DNA of 64,000 nucleotides from Nigrospora sphaerica (lineage: Eukaryota; Ascomycota; Sordariomycetes; Amphisphaeriales; Apiosporaceae): contig JAGVVL010000009.1 in NCBI GenBank assembly GCA_018287875.1, positions 2,046,001 through 2,110,000 on the forward strand, written 5' to 3'. Within the stretch, counting starts at the first letter, position 1, and every line of letters begins with the position of its first letter. The notes beneath the pieces are model-generated. The model had not been told where the DNA came from, searched no databases, and was given only the letters and a program-made list of their open reading frames with translations. Of the stretch, positions 53,978-64,000 are shown piece by piece. Made by a program: the position numbers and the translations under genes.

Positions 53978-55594
53978 ATGGCCTCCCTGCCCGTCAACAA
54001 CGCGGCCGCCATCGCCGAGGTGGAGCAGCTGCTCGCGGTGCTGAAAGGGGGCGGCGGCGAGGCGGCCACGGCGCAAAAAGCCGGCGGCGCCGACGACGCG
54101 CTCCGTCGCCTCGACAAGATCCGCAGTTTCCTCCAGACCCCGGCCGAGATGATGAAGTTCCAGAACACCTGTGTGAGTCGTTCCTCTTTCTCGATCAGCC
54201 CCCTGGATCGGGCATGCTTGCTGCTTCCTTCCGGGGGGAAGACGGGCGTGTCGTTGATGAAAGCCCGGCTGACGAGAAGAAAACGGCGCGCGCCCGGAAC
54301 AGCTCATGATGGTGCCTGTAGTCAACGCCATGGTCGAGATGGGCGTCTTCGATGCGGTACCCGTGGACGGCGCCGATGGAATCCCCCTGGTGGATCTGGC
54401 CGGGAAGGTCGGCATGGACCCGGAGATACTAGGTTAGTAGCACCCTTTGTCGGGTGGCCTCGCCCCTTACCGACCGGGGCGGTGGTGGGGAGGCGAATCT
54501 TGTTCATGACTGCTGATACGGACCGCGGCGGTCTCTTTTCGTAGCCCGGTTCCTGAACATGCTTCTGGTCCAGGGCCTCCTCGAGGAGCCTGCACCCCGG
54601 GTGTACCGGCACAGCCGCGGGTCGGCCGTGTTCCGCGCCGACCGGATGCGCGACTACTACCGGCTCGGGTCGTGGAGTGTGCCGTCGTGGTGGCGCGTGG
54701 GCGAGTACCTGGCGACCAAGGCGCCAGGGGCAGCGTACGACGCAGCACAGTCGCCCAACAGCTGGGCCGCCGGCCGCGAGGGCCTCACCTACTACGAGAT
54801 GCTCGAAGGCGATGCTGCTTTCTCCGACGTCTGGCATAAGGGCATGGCGCAGGCGGCGCCCCTCAACCCCGTGCTGGGCATGTTCCCGTTCGTGGCGCTA
54901 CGCGACGAAGTCATGGCCGCCGCCGCCGGCGCCGCTTCGGAGCCGCCGCATCATCCTCCCGCACCTCGCGCCTTCATCGTCGACGTCGGTGGCGGCCGCG
55001 GCAACGCCCTCGTCGACATGCTGCGCGAGTGCGGCGGCAACGTCCCCGGCCCCATGATCCTACAGGACCTCCCCGAGGTCCTCGAGGGAAAGGACCCCGT
55101 TCGCCTTGAGGGCATCGAGACGATGCCGCACAATTTCCTCGACGAACAGCCCGTCAAGAGTACGTTTCACTCCTCACGTGGAACGCTGCGTCTCGCGCCA
55201 GGCGTGGGCGAGAACGAGAGCGAAAGAACCCCCTCCCCCAGAAAACTGACAAGGGCCGCCTACAGATGCACACGTTTACTTCCTCCGCAAGGTATTGCAC
55301 AACTACTACGACGAAAAGTGCCGCCGGATCCTGCAGCGCGTTGTTGACGCCATGGGTCCGACGTCCCGCGTGCTGCTCGGCGAAATGATTCTGCCGGACA
55401 GAGCGGTCCCGGGCTGCGATCCTTTGCCTTTCTGGATGGATCTGCGCATGTTCATGTTGACCGGAACCGAGCGGTCCGAAGCCCAGTGGCAACAGTTGCT
55501 GAGCAGCGTGGGGCTTTCCATCGTCAAGATATGGCGGCTCCCTGGCGCATCCCATCAAGCCACAATCGAGGCGAGACTGGCGAAGACGGTGTGA
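53978..55594 (+). CDS. SAM-dependent O-methyltransferase (small-molecule type)
   Basis: Exons 53978-54172, 54303-54432, 54545-55159 and 55266-55594 give 422 residues in phase. The N-terminal helical part is a dimerisation domain with LMMVPVVNAMVEMGVFDAVP; the winged-helix block ends ARFLNMLLVQGLLEE. The catalytic domain has the SAM-binding loop FIVDVGGGRGNAL (about 252-264), LQDLPEVL, and NAHVYFLRKVLHNYYDEK, where H325 sits at the position of the catalytic base of COMT-like enzymes (usual LHDW). A conserved LLGEMILPD and a DLRMFMLTGTERSEAQW block complete the family pattern. It should methylate a hydroxyl of an aromatic or polyketide-like molecule; no partner synthase is in the window. The start is the first ATG in frame (MASLPVNN). 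Confidence 0.92.
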
Positions 55595-55979
55595 TGTTTT
55601 CCGACGAAGGGGCTGGAAGATAGTTTATCGTGGCTTTCTAGAATGCGATAGCGCGCCATGCCGTGCTTCACGGCTGTCGGTCATACGTAAGAGCTTTTGC
55701 TGCTAATGCCGGTATTTGCGCCGTGGGACGGTGCCACGGTGTGCCTGCCAGCCTGGTAGTCTCATCGTCAGCCCCGGAGAGGCTGCACAGCCAATTCCTC
55801 GGGTGGAAGCGCATGTTGACACACGTAGAGCTCCGACAATAACCGATTAGGCAACCTCCTAAGCCACGAGTTTCGGAGCAGGTGTTCCAAAAACAGCCCG
55901 TTAAGGTCGGGCGACCGGACGAGTCCATCGACGGTAGAGTGACTCAGCAAAACACTCGAGACACGGCTCCTCCTTAGCC
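55595..55979. other. Convergent 3' region
   Basis: About 385 bp between converging genes; nothing recognised. Confidence 0.5.
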
Positions 55980-56932
55980 TCAGTCATCCTGGGGCGGCTC
56001 CTCCCAACCGGCATCAAAGTCGGCCCCCTTGGGGCGCTCGTTGCCTCTGACCGTCACACCGTAGCCCACGCGCTCCACCTTGCGCACCTGCTCGATCATG
56101 ACCGTCTTCTTGTCGGCCCAGCCCTTGAAGGCCACGGGCGGCACAATCTGCAGCATACTCGCCGTATCCTGCAGGTCCTGGAGGATGGTGTGGCTGTTGG
56201 CGTCGGTGGCGCCGGGGATGGCGCCCGAAAGTGCCGTGACGGCCGTGGCGAAGCGCATCATCTCGCCCGTCAGGTCAAAAATGCCAAAGACGTAGTCTGC
56301 GGGCGTCAAGGGGATATTGACGTCCCCCAGCTCGGCCTGGGCCTGCGCCGGGGTGATCAAGGTCTGCGTCTGCAGGTAGTGCGCAAACGACACGGCCTCG
56401 ACGAACTCCTCGAGGCAGGGCATGTGGTACTGGTAGCGGCGGAGGCCGGCGACATCGTCGACGATGGTGGCCAGGAGCTCCTTCACCTCGCTGACGCGCT
56501 TCTGGATCTCGGAGGCAATGTTCTCCGGGATGGGCTCCTTGAGCTTGCGGACTCTGGCGACGGGTCAGCCATCTTTTCTCTGCGTCCCAGACAAGGCACA
56601 GGGCGACCGGGCCCCGCCGAAAGGCCGGCGTGCCCAGAGGCGAACAGGGAGACGGTACCGCTGCAGGGAGAAGATACTGGGACAGATGTCAGCCGGGACT
56701 GTCTCGGGGATCTCGTGATAGATGGTCGTTCGTCCCCAACTCACATCTTCTTGCTCAAACCCGTAACGTCGCGCGAGACCTTGCCGATCTTCTGGCGACG
56801 GTCGTGGTGCTCATCCAGCGCATCCCGGAAGCCCTCGAACATGGACGTGTACTCGTTGCGGACGACATCCTTAGGAGCGTCCCGCTGGGACTCCTTGCGG
56901 TTCCCCTTGTAGTCTCTCTTGACGCCTGCCAT
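55980..56932 (-). CDS. Translin-associated factor X (TRAX)
   Basis: Exons 56932-56745, 56676-56659 and 56553-55980 give 259 residues in phase. Exon 2 is an 18-nt micro-exon that restores SKKIIFSLQRVRKL, the family block. TRAX is the catalytic partner of translin in the C3PO endoribonuclease, which in fungi removes tRNA 5' leader fragments. The four acidic active-site positions are present: E118 and E121 in LEEFVEAVSF, D162 and E166 in DLTGEMMRF. The helical repeats and the C-terminal VERVGYGVTVRGNERPKG tail are typical. The ATG at 56932 (MAGVKRDYKGNRKE) is chosen over an in-frame upstream ATG because orthologues begin with a comparable basic stretch. Nuclear and cytosolic. Translin itself is not in the window. 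Confidence 0.93.
56659..56676 (-). other. 18-nt micro-exon of the TRAX gene
   Basis: A separate exon encoding IFSLQ plus parts of the flanking codons, bounded by CAG| and |GTACCG. Skipping it keeps the reading frame, because it is a multiple of three, but removes six residues of the first helix. Confidence 0.8.
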
Positions 56933-57711
56933 TGAGTCGTCTGTGAGCTGCGGGACTACGATTCTGTTTGGGCCGTGGTAGCGGGCGCTGCGAAGACTTG
57001 GTGCTTGCATCGAGGCTCCATTCACGCCCGGGGGTGCGTATAGGACCGGCTGTAGTCGAGCATCTGGCGCCTGCCGTTCGGGTCCCTGAGTTCCCCCTGT
57101 AGTCTGAACGCGACGGCCAGACTGTAACAAAGATCATACTACACGGGACAAACCAGAAGTTTGGAGCACTCCAGGCTGGGTTCGCTGGAAGGAAGTGTGT
57201 ACGATGTACATGCCAGACGCTGTAGGTGATGCACCCGGGTGATTATGGAAAGTGGAACCGTCGCTGACCGGCACACCAACAATTTGATTCAATAGGGACG
57301 AATGTTAGCGCCACGGCAGGGGTGAGACTGAGTAGAGGTACCTCCTAGTCGTACCCCCATACACGCCCGGCAGCCGAAGAACCGCCGTCAACTCACAGTC
57401 TGTCCCTTCGTCTGTGGCTGGTGTGTATATCTCGAGGCCTGTATTTGCAACCAACCAGAGCTGGGTCCGGATCTTGAAACGGACCCCAAGAAGCCCGTCC
57501 GACCAGGCCGTCAACTCCATTTCGTATGTGGTCGCCCCGTGGACCATGATCTGACTTGGAGCGCCTCGTTTCCCCAACGCAACTCGGCCACCCGGAGCTG
57601 CTATACACGGCCGTGGCTGCTGAACAGCCACCGTCCCTTTGGTCACCACTCCCCCCTTTTTTTATTACCGGACCCGCGGTTCGCCCACGCGGAACGAGAG
57701 AGACCGCAAGC
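56933..57711. other. Divergent promoter region of TRAX and GPI14
   Basis: About 780 bp between two core genes that are transcribed away from each other. No TATA box stands out, as usual for housekeeping promoters. Confidence 0.5.
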
Positions 57712-59213
57712 ATGGCGAACGCCGTGTCGGCCTTCTTCGCCTCGCCCGTGCTGGTCTTCGCGGCCGCCTTCGTGCTGCGGGCCGTCCTGCTGGTGTATGG
57801 GCTCTGGCAGGACGCGCACTCGCCCCTGAAGTACACCGACATCGACTACCTGGTCTTTACCGACGCGGCGCGATTCACCTTCTCGCCCGCCGCGGCGACT
57901 TCCTCGTCGTCGTCGTCGTCGTCATCCCTGGCGCCGGCGCTGGGCTCCCCCTACGCGCGGGCGACGTACCGCTACACGCCGCTGCTGGCGTACCTGCTGT
58001 ACCCGACGACGCGCCCGGGGCTCGCCTGGTTCGCGTCGGGCAAGGTGCTGTTCGCGGGCGCGGACCTGCTGGCGGGCGCGCTGCTCGTGGCGGTGCTGCG
58101 GGCGCGCCTCGGCGGCGACGGCGCCGCCGCCGCCAGGGCGCGCCGCTATGCGAGCATCTGGCTGCTCAACCCCATGGTGGCGGCCATCAGCACGCGCGGC
58201 AGCTCCGAGGGCCTGCTGGGAGCCCTCGTGGCGGCGCTGCTGTGGGCCGTGCTGGCCCGCCGCCCCGCCCTCGCCGGCCTGCTCCTCGGCCTCGGCGTCC
58301 ACTTCAAGATCTACCCCTTCATCTACGCGCCCGCCATCGCCTGGTGGATGGACGACGCGGCCCCCGGCCCCGGGGCCGCCGCCGCCGCCGGACCCCTCGC
58401 GCGCCTCGCGCGCCTCGTCACCCCCGCGCGCCTCGCCCTCGCCCTCGTCAGCCTGGCCACCTTTGCCGCCCTCAACCTGGCCATGTACGCCCTCTACGGC
58501 GACGACTTCGTCCAGCACACCTTTCTGCACCACGTGACGCGCATCGACCACCGCCACAACTTCAGCCCCTACAACGTGCTGCTGTACCTGGCCTCGGCCC
58601 GGGGCTCCTCGGCCGCCGCCGCCGCCGCCGCCGGCCCCGCCGGCTTCCGCATCGAGAGCGTCGCCTTCGTGCCCCAGCTGCTGCTCAGCTGCGTTCTGAT
58701 CCCCCTCGTCGGGGCCAAGAAGGACCTGCCGACCACCATGCTCGCGCAGACATTTGCCTTTGTCACCTTCAACAAGGTGTGCACCAGCCAGGTACGTTTC
58801 CCCCGCCCCCCTTTCCCCTCCTTTTGCCGCGATTGCACGCGTCCGCCGCCTTCCGAACCCCGTCCCTTCCCGAGGGAAACGAATCGTGCTAACACGCCGC
58901 TTGACCCCAGTATTTTCTGTGGTACATGGTGCTTCTTCCGCTCTACCTGCCATCCTCATCCCTCGTGGCGAAGCCTGCCTTGGGCGGCACCGCCCTCGCT
59001 CTGTGGGTGGCCACCCAGGGGGCTTGGTTGCAGCAGGCCTACAACCTGGAATTTTTAGGCCAGAGCACTTTCGTACCTGGGTTGTGGTGGGCGTCCCTTG
59101 CCTTCTTCCTGGTGAACTGCTGGATTCTGGGCATCATCATCGGCGACCTGGCCGATATGGGCAGGCGGCCCCAGGCGCAAAGCGTTGGGAAGGCGCCGAA
59201 ACTCGCAGCTTGA
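57712..59213 (+). CDS. GPI14: GPI mannosyltransferase 1 (PIG-M type)
   Basis: Exons 57712-58791 and 58911-59213 give 460 residues, with a 119-bp phase-0 intron. The enzyme adds the first mannose to the GPI anchor precursor on the lumenal side of the endoplasmic reticulum, using dolichol-phosphate-mannose. The N-terminal lumenal loop has the essential DxD pair in YTDIDYLVFTDAARF (D43, D45). Further family marks are YRYTPLLAYLL, WLLNPMVAAISTRGSSEG, the HFKIYPFIYAPAIAWW block, FLHHVTRIDHRHNFSPYNVLLYL and, across the intron, FNKVCTSQYFLWYMVLLPLYLP. About ten hydrophobic segments fit a GT-C glycosyltransferase. Odd points: a poly-serine insert near residue 65 from a TCG repeat, and Ala/Gly-rich expansions near 220 and 305, in a very GC-rich gene. 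Confidence 0.95.
57901..57927. repeat. TCG repeat coding a serine run in GPI14
   Basis: Eight or nine serine codons in a row, almost all TCG, in the lumenal loop after the DxD motif. Probable slippage-prone site. Confidence 0.8.
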
Positions 59214-59952
59214 GCAACACGTGCACCAGATGGGGACTACCTCGCACAGTAGTATGCATGATGTAACAACATGGGAGAAGAAACGAATCGGTTACACTGC
59301 CCTCTTGACCTACAATGCAGTTATGATTGGCTACCTATGAGATCATTCGACAATGTCACAGTCCGGTGGGGTAGTGTGGACGGTTCTTTTAGGGATCGCT
59401 GGTTGTGATTTTTGAATCTATTGCTTGACCAAGTTCATTTCGACCAGAGGCCAGTGTAGCCAGCCATACGAGTGAAGACACCGAAGACGTCTCCAGATCC
59501 TGACAGGCCGTGGTCGGTATAGCTAGTGCGTAAGAGTCCCCTCCCCCCTTCCCCCTTTGCATCCGGCGCGCGACGGAAAAATGCAGGACGATGGCCCCCT
59601 CGTCCCCAGAACACCCGCTATTATGCTATTTGCTACAAATAATCATTCAAAAACGCCATACAATGTATTAAATGACCCGACTAGGGGTATCGTGGGCGTG
59701 CAAGCAACGGGAAATCAAAAGCAACCAGATAGACTCCTTCCATCTAGAACGCCGGCGGCCTCGGATGCGGATATGCTCCAAAAACCGCGCAAGCCACCTT
59801 GGGCCTGTAGTTGGGTGTTCCGCACACGATCAAGTATCCCGCTGGCGAGCCCGCCAGTCGTATCGTAATCGTATGCTCGTGTTTGTTGTGTAAGCGAGAG
59901 AAAGTGGGATGGCAAGTCCCGTTTGGACCAGGGACGATGCAACAGGGCGGGA
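59214..59952. other. Convergent 3' region
   Basis: About 740 bp between converging genes, AT-richer near 59620-59680. No gene seen. Confidence 0.5.
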
Positions 59953-61818
59953 TCATACAATGGTGATGCCTCCTGACAGCATCGCATAGTTGGACAGTTT
60001 GAGAGAGAGGACTCGTGATTTGGGGAAGTCGGGGCTGATGACTAGCCGGCCTTCCTTGTTGTAGCCGACCTCGCCGAAGCTTTCTTCCATCGACTCGAAC
60101 CTGGCATCGGGGCGTACGCGGTTGAGTTCGGCAACGATGTTGTCGCTCCAGACTCCCGAGACCCAGCCATCCCGAATGATGAAGTAGGGGTTCAGGGGCG
60201 GGACGGGAGAGTCGAGATCGACATAGCGAATCCTTAGGAGATCCACCGACTTCAGCCGCTCCAGAGACCGAATGCCGCCCAGCACGAGCTGTTCGAACGC
60301 GTTGATGAAATGCATATCGGTGATACCGGAGCCCGATTCGTTCCACTGCGGGTTCTGGCGGCAGCAGTTCTTGACCGTAATATCAATCGTCTTCAGTCGC
60401 GTCTCCCGCGGCTTCGAGTACTTGGCCAGCGTGTCGAAGAAGCAGTGGCAGACACGGCCGGTGTAGGACAGGTGCTCCAGGTTGCTGGCCGCCTTGGCGA
60501 GCTTTTCGCACCAGTGTAGCTGCTCGCAGACTTTGAGGTAGTAGGGGGGACATGTCAGCTCCCGGCGATAGTCAGTTTCCAGGCTGAGATTGAGCTTGGT
60601 GATTTTTGGGTGCAGGATCTCCAGGGTGCCCGCCATGCTGAGGTAACTCTTGGACTTGGGCTTCGCGTAGGTTCCGTGCCACTCCTCCAAATTTGGCAAG
60701 GCCCCCGAGATGCATTCCCAGTCTTTGTAATGCCGGACGATGTTCCACTGGCTTTTGATGATCAGAGTCTGGATTGTCGAGATGACGGGCAGTTCCCGCT
60801 GCTGCCACAGGGGAGTAGGCAGGGAGAACTTCACCCGCGGCGCCTTCTTCCGCTCCCCGCCTTCGAGCGTCATGACGCGCGCCTCGGGGAGCACAGTGCT
60901 AACGAGGTAGAAGACCTCTTCCAAAGAGGCGTTGTCTGTCGGCAAGCCATACTGGGCGCTGGAAATGCCTTCGGGGGAGACGTTGGGAAGGGCGAGGGCA
61001 GAGTTGGACGAGAAGACGGAGCCGGGCTTGGGCTCGAAGACAGGAAACCAGATCTCGATGTGCTTCACGTAGTCCCGGAGGTGGGGGTGTGCAACGAAGA
61101 AGTCCATGACTTGGTTGCATCCCTGCACGGTGGCCTTCAACTTGATGTGGCGGTACAAGCGCTCCTGCACCATCCACCTCCAAGCGGGCATCACCAGGGC
61201 CAGGTTGGACAGCTCCTTCCTCCTGGAATGACGTAGCGCCGTATTCCAACTGCGGGCGTTGACACTGGGGATACTAAGCGAGCTGGGCGACGTGGTGGAG
61301 ACGCGGTAGCCGAACAGGTGGTCCATGATACACTCGTGAATCTCGGCCGGCAGTTGATCCAGCGTGACGCCGGGGCGCAGCTCGGCTGCGGGTGTGGTCG
61401 CAGGGCTTGGCACCAGCGAATCATCCAGGTCGTGGGCACCCGGCTGGCACCGCAGGCAGCGGATGTCGGTCTGTCCCTGCTGGGCGTTGGGAAAGGGCGT
61501 ACTGCTGGGCCGGGTTGGAGGCACGAAGTCCTGGGGCTTTGGCTGGTCCAGAGGCGGGCTTGATGGCCCTGGAGTGACGGGAGTCGAGGCCGTCGTCATG
61601 ATGGCAGCCAGCTCTACCGTGGCCGAACCTTCTGCATCGACATCGGAGTCCCGCCCTTCTTCCTCGTCGGCGTCCATGGGTACGTCCGTCTGCGCGTACG
61701 GCTCCCGGCTCACGTGCAGGCAGCGCGACTGGGTATCGAACCGGTTGGGCGTCACGGCATGGTCGTTGAGTCCTCGGCCGCCGAGAACATCAGTCATCTG
61801 TTCCATTTTCGTAGCCAT
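59953..61818 (-). CDS. F-box-like protein
   Basis: A single exon; 621 residues from the ATG at 61818. The frame stays open upstream to an ATG at 62232, which would add 138 residues of Pro/Thr/Ala-rich sequence unlike a folded domain, so the shorter form is preferred. Residues 1-150 are disordered and acidic. An F-box-like segment begins VTLDQLPAEIHECIMDHLFGY at about 152 and is followed by SNLALVMPAWRWMVQERLYRHIKLK, as in fungal F-box proteins with a first leucine-rich-like repeat. The rest has Leu-rich alternating segments (LEEWHGTYAKPKSK, LEHLSYTGRV, LKTIDITVKNC) that could form a repeat scaffold for substrate recognition. It would recruit targets to an SCF ubiquitin ligase; targets unknown. 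Confidence 0.78.
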   Translation of the reverse strand: MATKMEQMTDVLGGRGLNDHAVTPNRFDTQSRCLHVSREPYAQTDVPMDADEEEGRDSDVDAEGSATVELAAIMTTASTPVTPGPSSPPLDQPKPQDFVPPTRPSSTPFPNAQQGQTDIRCLRCQPGAHDLDDSLVPSPATTPAAELRPGVTLDQLPAEIHECIMDHLFGYRVSTTSPSSLSIPSVNARSWNTALRHSRRKELSNLALVMPAWRWMVQERLYRHIKLKATVQGCNQVMDFFVAHPHLRDYVKHIEIWFPVFEPKPGSVFSSNSALALPNVSPEGISSAQYGLPTDNASLEEVFYLVSTVLPEARVMTLEGGERKKAPRVKFSLPTPLWQQRELPVISTIQTLIIKSQWNIVRHYKDWECISGALPNLEEWHGTYAKPKSKSYLSMAGTLEILHPKITKLNLSLETDYRRELTCPPYYLKVCEQLHWCEKLAKAASNLEHLSYTGRVCHCFFDTLAKYSKPRETRLKTIDITVKNCCRQNPQWNESGSGITDMHFINAFEQLVLGGIRSLERLKSVDLLRIRYVDLDSPVPPLNPYFIIRDGWVSGVWSDNIVAELNRVRPDARFESMEESFGEVGYNKEGRLVISPDFPKSRVLSLKLSNYAMLSGGITIV

Positions 61819-62689
61819 CGGTCGCGAGGTGCTGTCGGGTGCCGCATGCGCAGGCGCAGGGACAAGGGTGACGGTGCGGTGGGCAGCCGCGTGTGTGTGC
61901 CAGTCCACTCGGGCCGGGAGGTCGGCGTCGGGGCTGGCCAGGGTCGGCGCGGTTGTGCAGTGGACTGTTGTCAAGGTGTGTTGGGACGGATGTTGCAGCA
62001 GTCGGCGATCGCGCCGGGAGGAGCGGGCGAGACGAGGGATGGGGTTCGCTGAGGCTGGGGATGGTGGTGGTGGTGGTGTCGATGGGTTGCGGAGGGGACG
62101 AGAGGCCAACGGCCGCCCGGAACAGACGAGATGGATGGGTGGGATGGCGGTGCGGGCAGTGCCGGCGGTGCTGGCTGTGGTTGACAGGATCGGGACAGGA
62201 AATAGCGAGTGGACACGGGCCTGACGTTGCAAATTTCGGGTATGATGATGTACCTACGAAGGCAGGTAATGTGGACGGGAAGATTGGTTCACGGCCTTGA
62301 CCAGGCGCAGAGAAACGGAGACGGCGAGGGACGGTCTCTTGCCAGTGGGCCGAGGGAGCGGCAGGAGTCGTGGGCAGAATCCGAGAAAGCGAGGGTGGCT
62401 CGTGGAGCGAGGTCGCTCGGAAGTGCGCAGGCTGGAGTGGAACAGATTCGCCGTCGAGGCCCGAACCTGAATCATGAAATCTCGTTCGCCCGACGCAATT
62501 GGTGGCGGGTGGGCGGTCGAATTGGAGGAGACGGCAGCGGTAGCGGTCGCTGGTAGCGGGAGTGGGTATTCAATGGTTGGAGGGCAGGCCGGGCGGACAG
62601 AGGGGGGACTGGATATGCGAGGTTAGGTAGAGAGCTGGGGAGGAGGAGAGGGCCGGTCTTGGTGGGCGAGTGCATGTGGTGGGTGGGTT

Positions 62690-62790
62690 TGCAGAAACGG
62701 AGCGTGGGTGGGCGGGTTTGGGCTCGGGCACCCAGGATGGATGGAGGAATGGGTGGGTGGGATGGATGGGGTGGATGGGTATGGGTGCAC
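62690..62790. repeat. Imperfect GGGT/GGAT repeat tract
   Basis: Repeated GGGTGGGT and GGATGGATGGGG units on the + strand, imperfect and without fixed period. G-rich on one strand, so it could form unusual structure. Confidence 0.7.
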
Positions 62791-63054
62791 GATGGATGAA
62801 TCGGTGGCCCAGCGCAGCAACGGACGATGATGTCTCTCACTCACTCAATCACCCAAACAAATAAACACATGGATACCCTCCCTCGCTTTCCCTTCCTTCC
62901 CCCCTCTGGCTTGTGTACCTTATTACCCGCCCACTTACTTTCCATCTAAGTATTCGGTGTGCCAGCCCAAAGCCAGCCAGCCCAGTTTGTTGTGCCTGTG
63001 TTGCTCTGATCTCCCGTCCCCTCCCCTGTACTCGACGGGTAACAGGCCGGATGG

Positions 63055-63096
63055 GTGGCTATGGCTATGGCTATGGCTTTGGCTGTGGCTACGGCG
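63055..63096. repeat. GGCTAT hexamer repeat
   Basis: GGCTATGGCTATGGCTATGG followed by related GGCTTTGGCTGTGGCTAC hexamers, a short decaying tandem array. Confidence 0.75.
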
Positions 63097-64000
63097 GCAC
63101 CGCGTCTATCGCCCTAGCAAACCTGAACCCATCCATCCATCTCCGGGCTCGTTCCCCCTCTCCCCCTCACACGCTCACTCCCACGCCCGCCCGTCCGCCC
63201 ACGTCCCTCCTCCACTCCCCGCCCAGCGTCTTGCCGCTCCGGCATCGCGCTCGCGCTGGACCAATGGTGCAATATGGAACCCGCGCGGCACGGCCGGTTT
63301 TTGTTTGGCCGGCGTTCCAGGCCGACGGTACCGAGTACATATATATTGAAAGTAGAGTGTGTAGGTGGTCCGGGACCCGGCCTCATTCGGCACGAACGCA
63401 TTCCTTACTGCCCGTTAGTTACGCCACGAAGCGGCGGCGGATACCAGGTGCTGGCTATCCTGCCTCCAAGCACCCGTCACCATGTACTGGTCCGGCTATG
63501 CTGGGAGCGTCCGGACGCCTGACCACCAATGGCCCTTTTCCCTGTCGATCATCCCCATCCCGCCATCTCTAGATCTGCGTAGCCGTCCGGAGCTGATCTT
63601 GCGGTCGAGGCCCTGCGTACGTTGCATCTGATCCCCCTACTGTATTTGAAGTGCACGCCACCTACCTGTCCCTATGCTTCTTTTTTCCTCTGCCTCCCTC
63701 TCCCCACTCCCTCTATTCCCTACCATATTTCGTCCGGATATGCCAAGTACATATTCATGCCTCGACCGTAGCTGCTGACATGTTTTATTCGTACCCGCTA
63801 CCTAAACAGCACGATTGCCTCCAACGCGGTACCGACGACTAATACTACGCGAAACCCAAAGGCGTGCAGTCGCCGGTGCTTGCGCAATGTACATGTGCTA
63901 AATCTTAAAATCCGGTCCCACGCTCACGGCGGACCAGGGCTAAAGTAGGTTGCATCGACTTATTACCGTAATCTTACACCAGACGTCTTTTTCGCAAACT

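Larger units (their letters stand above)
61819..64000. other. Upstream region with simple repeats, no supported gene
   Basis: About 2.2 kb up to the right edge. The first 414 bp extend the F-box frame without folded content and probably belong to its leader. Beyond lie GGGT/GGAT-rich repeats (about 62690-62790) and a GGCTAT repeat (about 63055-63096). The pyrimidine-rich stretches near 62880-62930 and 63150-63230 are non-coding in appearance. Confidence 0.5.

Noticed and set aside
57922..58959. Long minus-strand frame inside GPI14
   Set aside because: Gly/Glu/Arg-rich shadow of a very GC-rich gene; no start context or family match.
61819..62232. N-terminal extension of the F-box protein
   Set aside because: Pro/Thr/Ala-rich sequence without folded character; the shorter start gives an ordinary protein. 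A transcript could still show otherwise.
1..64000. A secondary-metabolite gene cluster
   Set aside because: Methyltransferases, P450, GMC enzyme and aminotransferase are present but scattered over 50 kb between housekeeping genes, and no polyketide, peptide or terpene synthase is seen.

Overview
The window reads as nuclear DNA of a filamentous ascomycete (Pezizomycotina, most likely a Sordariomycete). Its genes are GC-rich and broken by short introns (about 48 to 220 bp) with GT..AG ends and CTRAY-like branch points. The gene content is typically fungal: a Zn(II)2Cys6 regulator, cytochrome P450, GMC oxidoreductase, GH43, GH64 and CE1 enzymes, a LaeA-like methyltransferase, and the core genes COX10, GPI14 and TRAX. 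Species cannot be named from the sequence. I see no rRNA, tRNA, CRISPR, intact transposon or polyketide/peptide synthase backbone.

Layout. 1-8.8 kb: a sulfotransferase-like gene cut by the left edge, a small conserved fungal gene, a three-domain P-loop/HAD phosphatase/phosphoribosyltransferase protein, a LaeA-like methyltransferase built from eight exons, and an ACC-synthase-like aminotransferase. 9.4-28.9 kb: a region rich in secreted or surface proteins (GH64 glucanase, a His-rich single-pass membrane protein, a six-cysteine small secreted protein, gamma-glutamyltranspeptidase, CE1 esterase, tandem GH43), plus a DUF1115-like small protein and a GMC oxidoreductase. 31-41 kb: an EF1Bgamma-class glutathione transferase, an eight-exon cytochrome P450, COX10 and a BCS1-type AAA ATPase. 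42.7-49.1 kb: an SMP-30-like beta-propeller, a Zn2Cys6 regulator and a transaldolase-like enzyme. 50.7-62.2 kb: an 876-residue multi-zinc-finger protein of unknown function, an O-methyltransferase, TRAX, GPI14 and an F-box protein. Intergenic stretches reach 2.5 kb and hold short tandem repeats but no further gene I can support.

How the genes may work together. GH64, CE1 and GH43 attack fungal or plant wall polymers, and GGT acts on extracellular glutathione, so 9-29 kb looks like an extracellular nutrition or host-interaction island. COX10, TRAX and GPI14 are housekeeping. The regulator, transaldolase and SMP-30 genes form a possible sugar-metabolism neighbourhood. Methyltransferases, P450, aminotransferase and GMC enzyme are tailoring-type enzymes, but with no backbone gene a secondary-metabolite cluster is not supported here.

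Most multi-exon models were rebuilt by hand: splice sites were chosen so that reading phase closes and family motifs become continuous. Two GC-AG introns and five micro-exons (18-27 nt) came out of this and are reported as findings.
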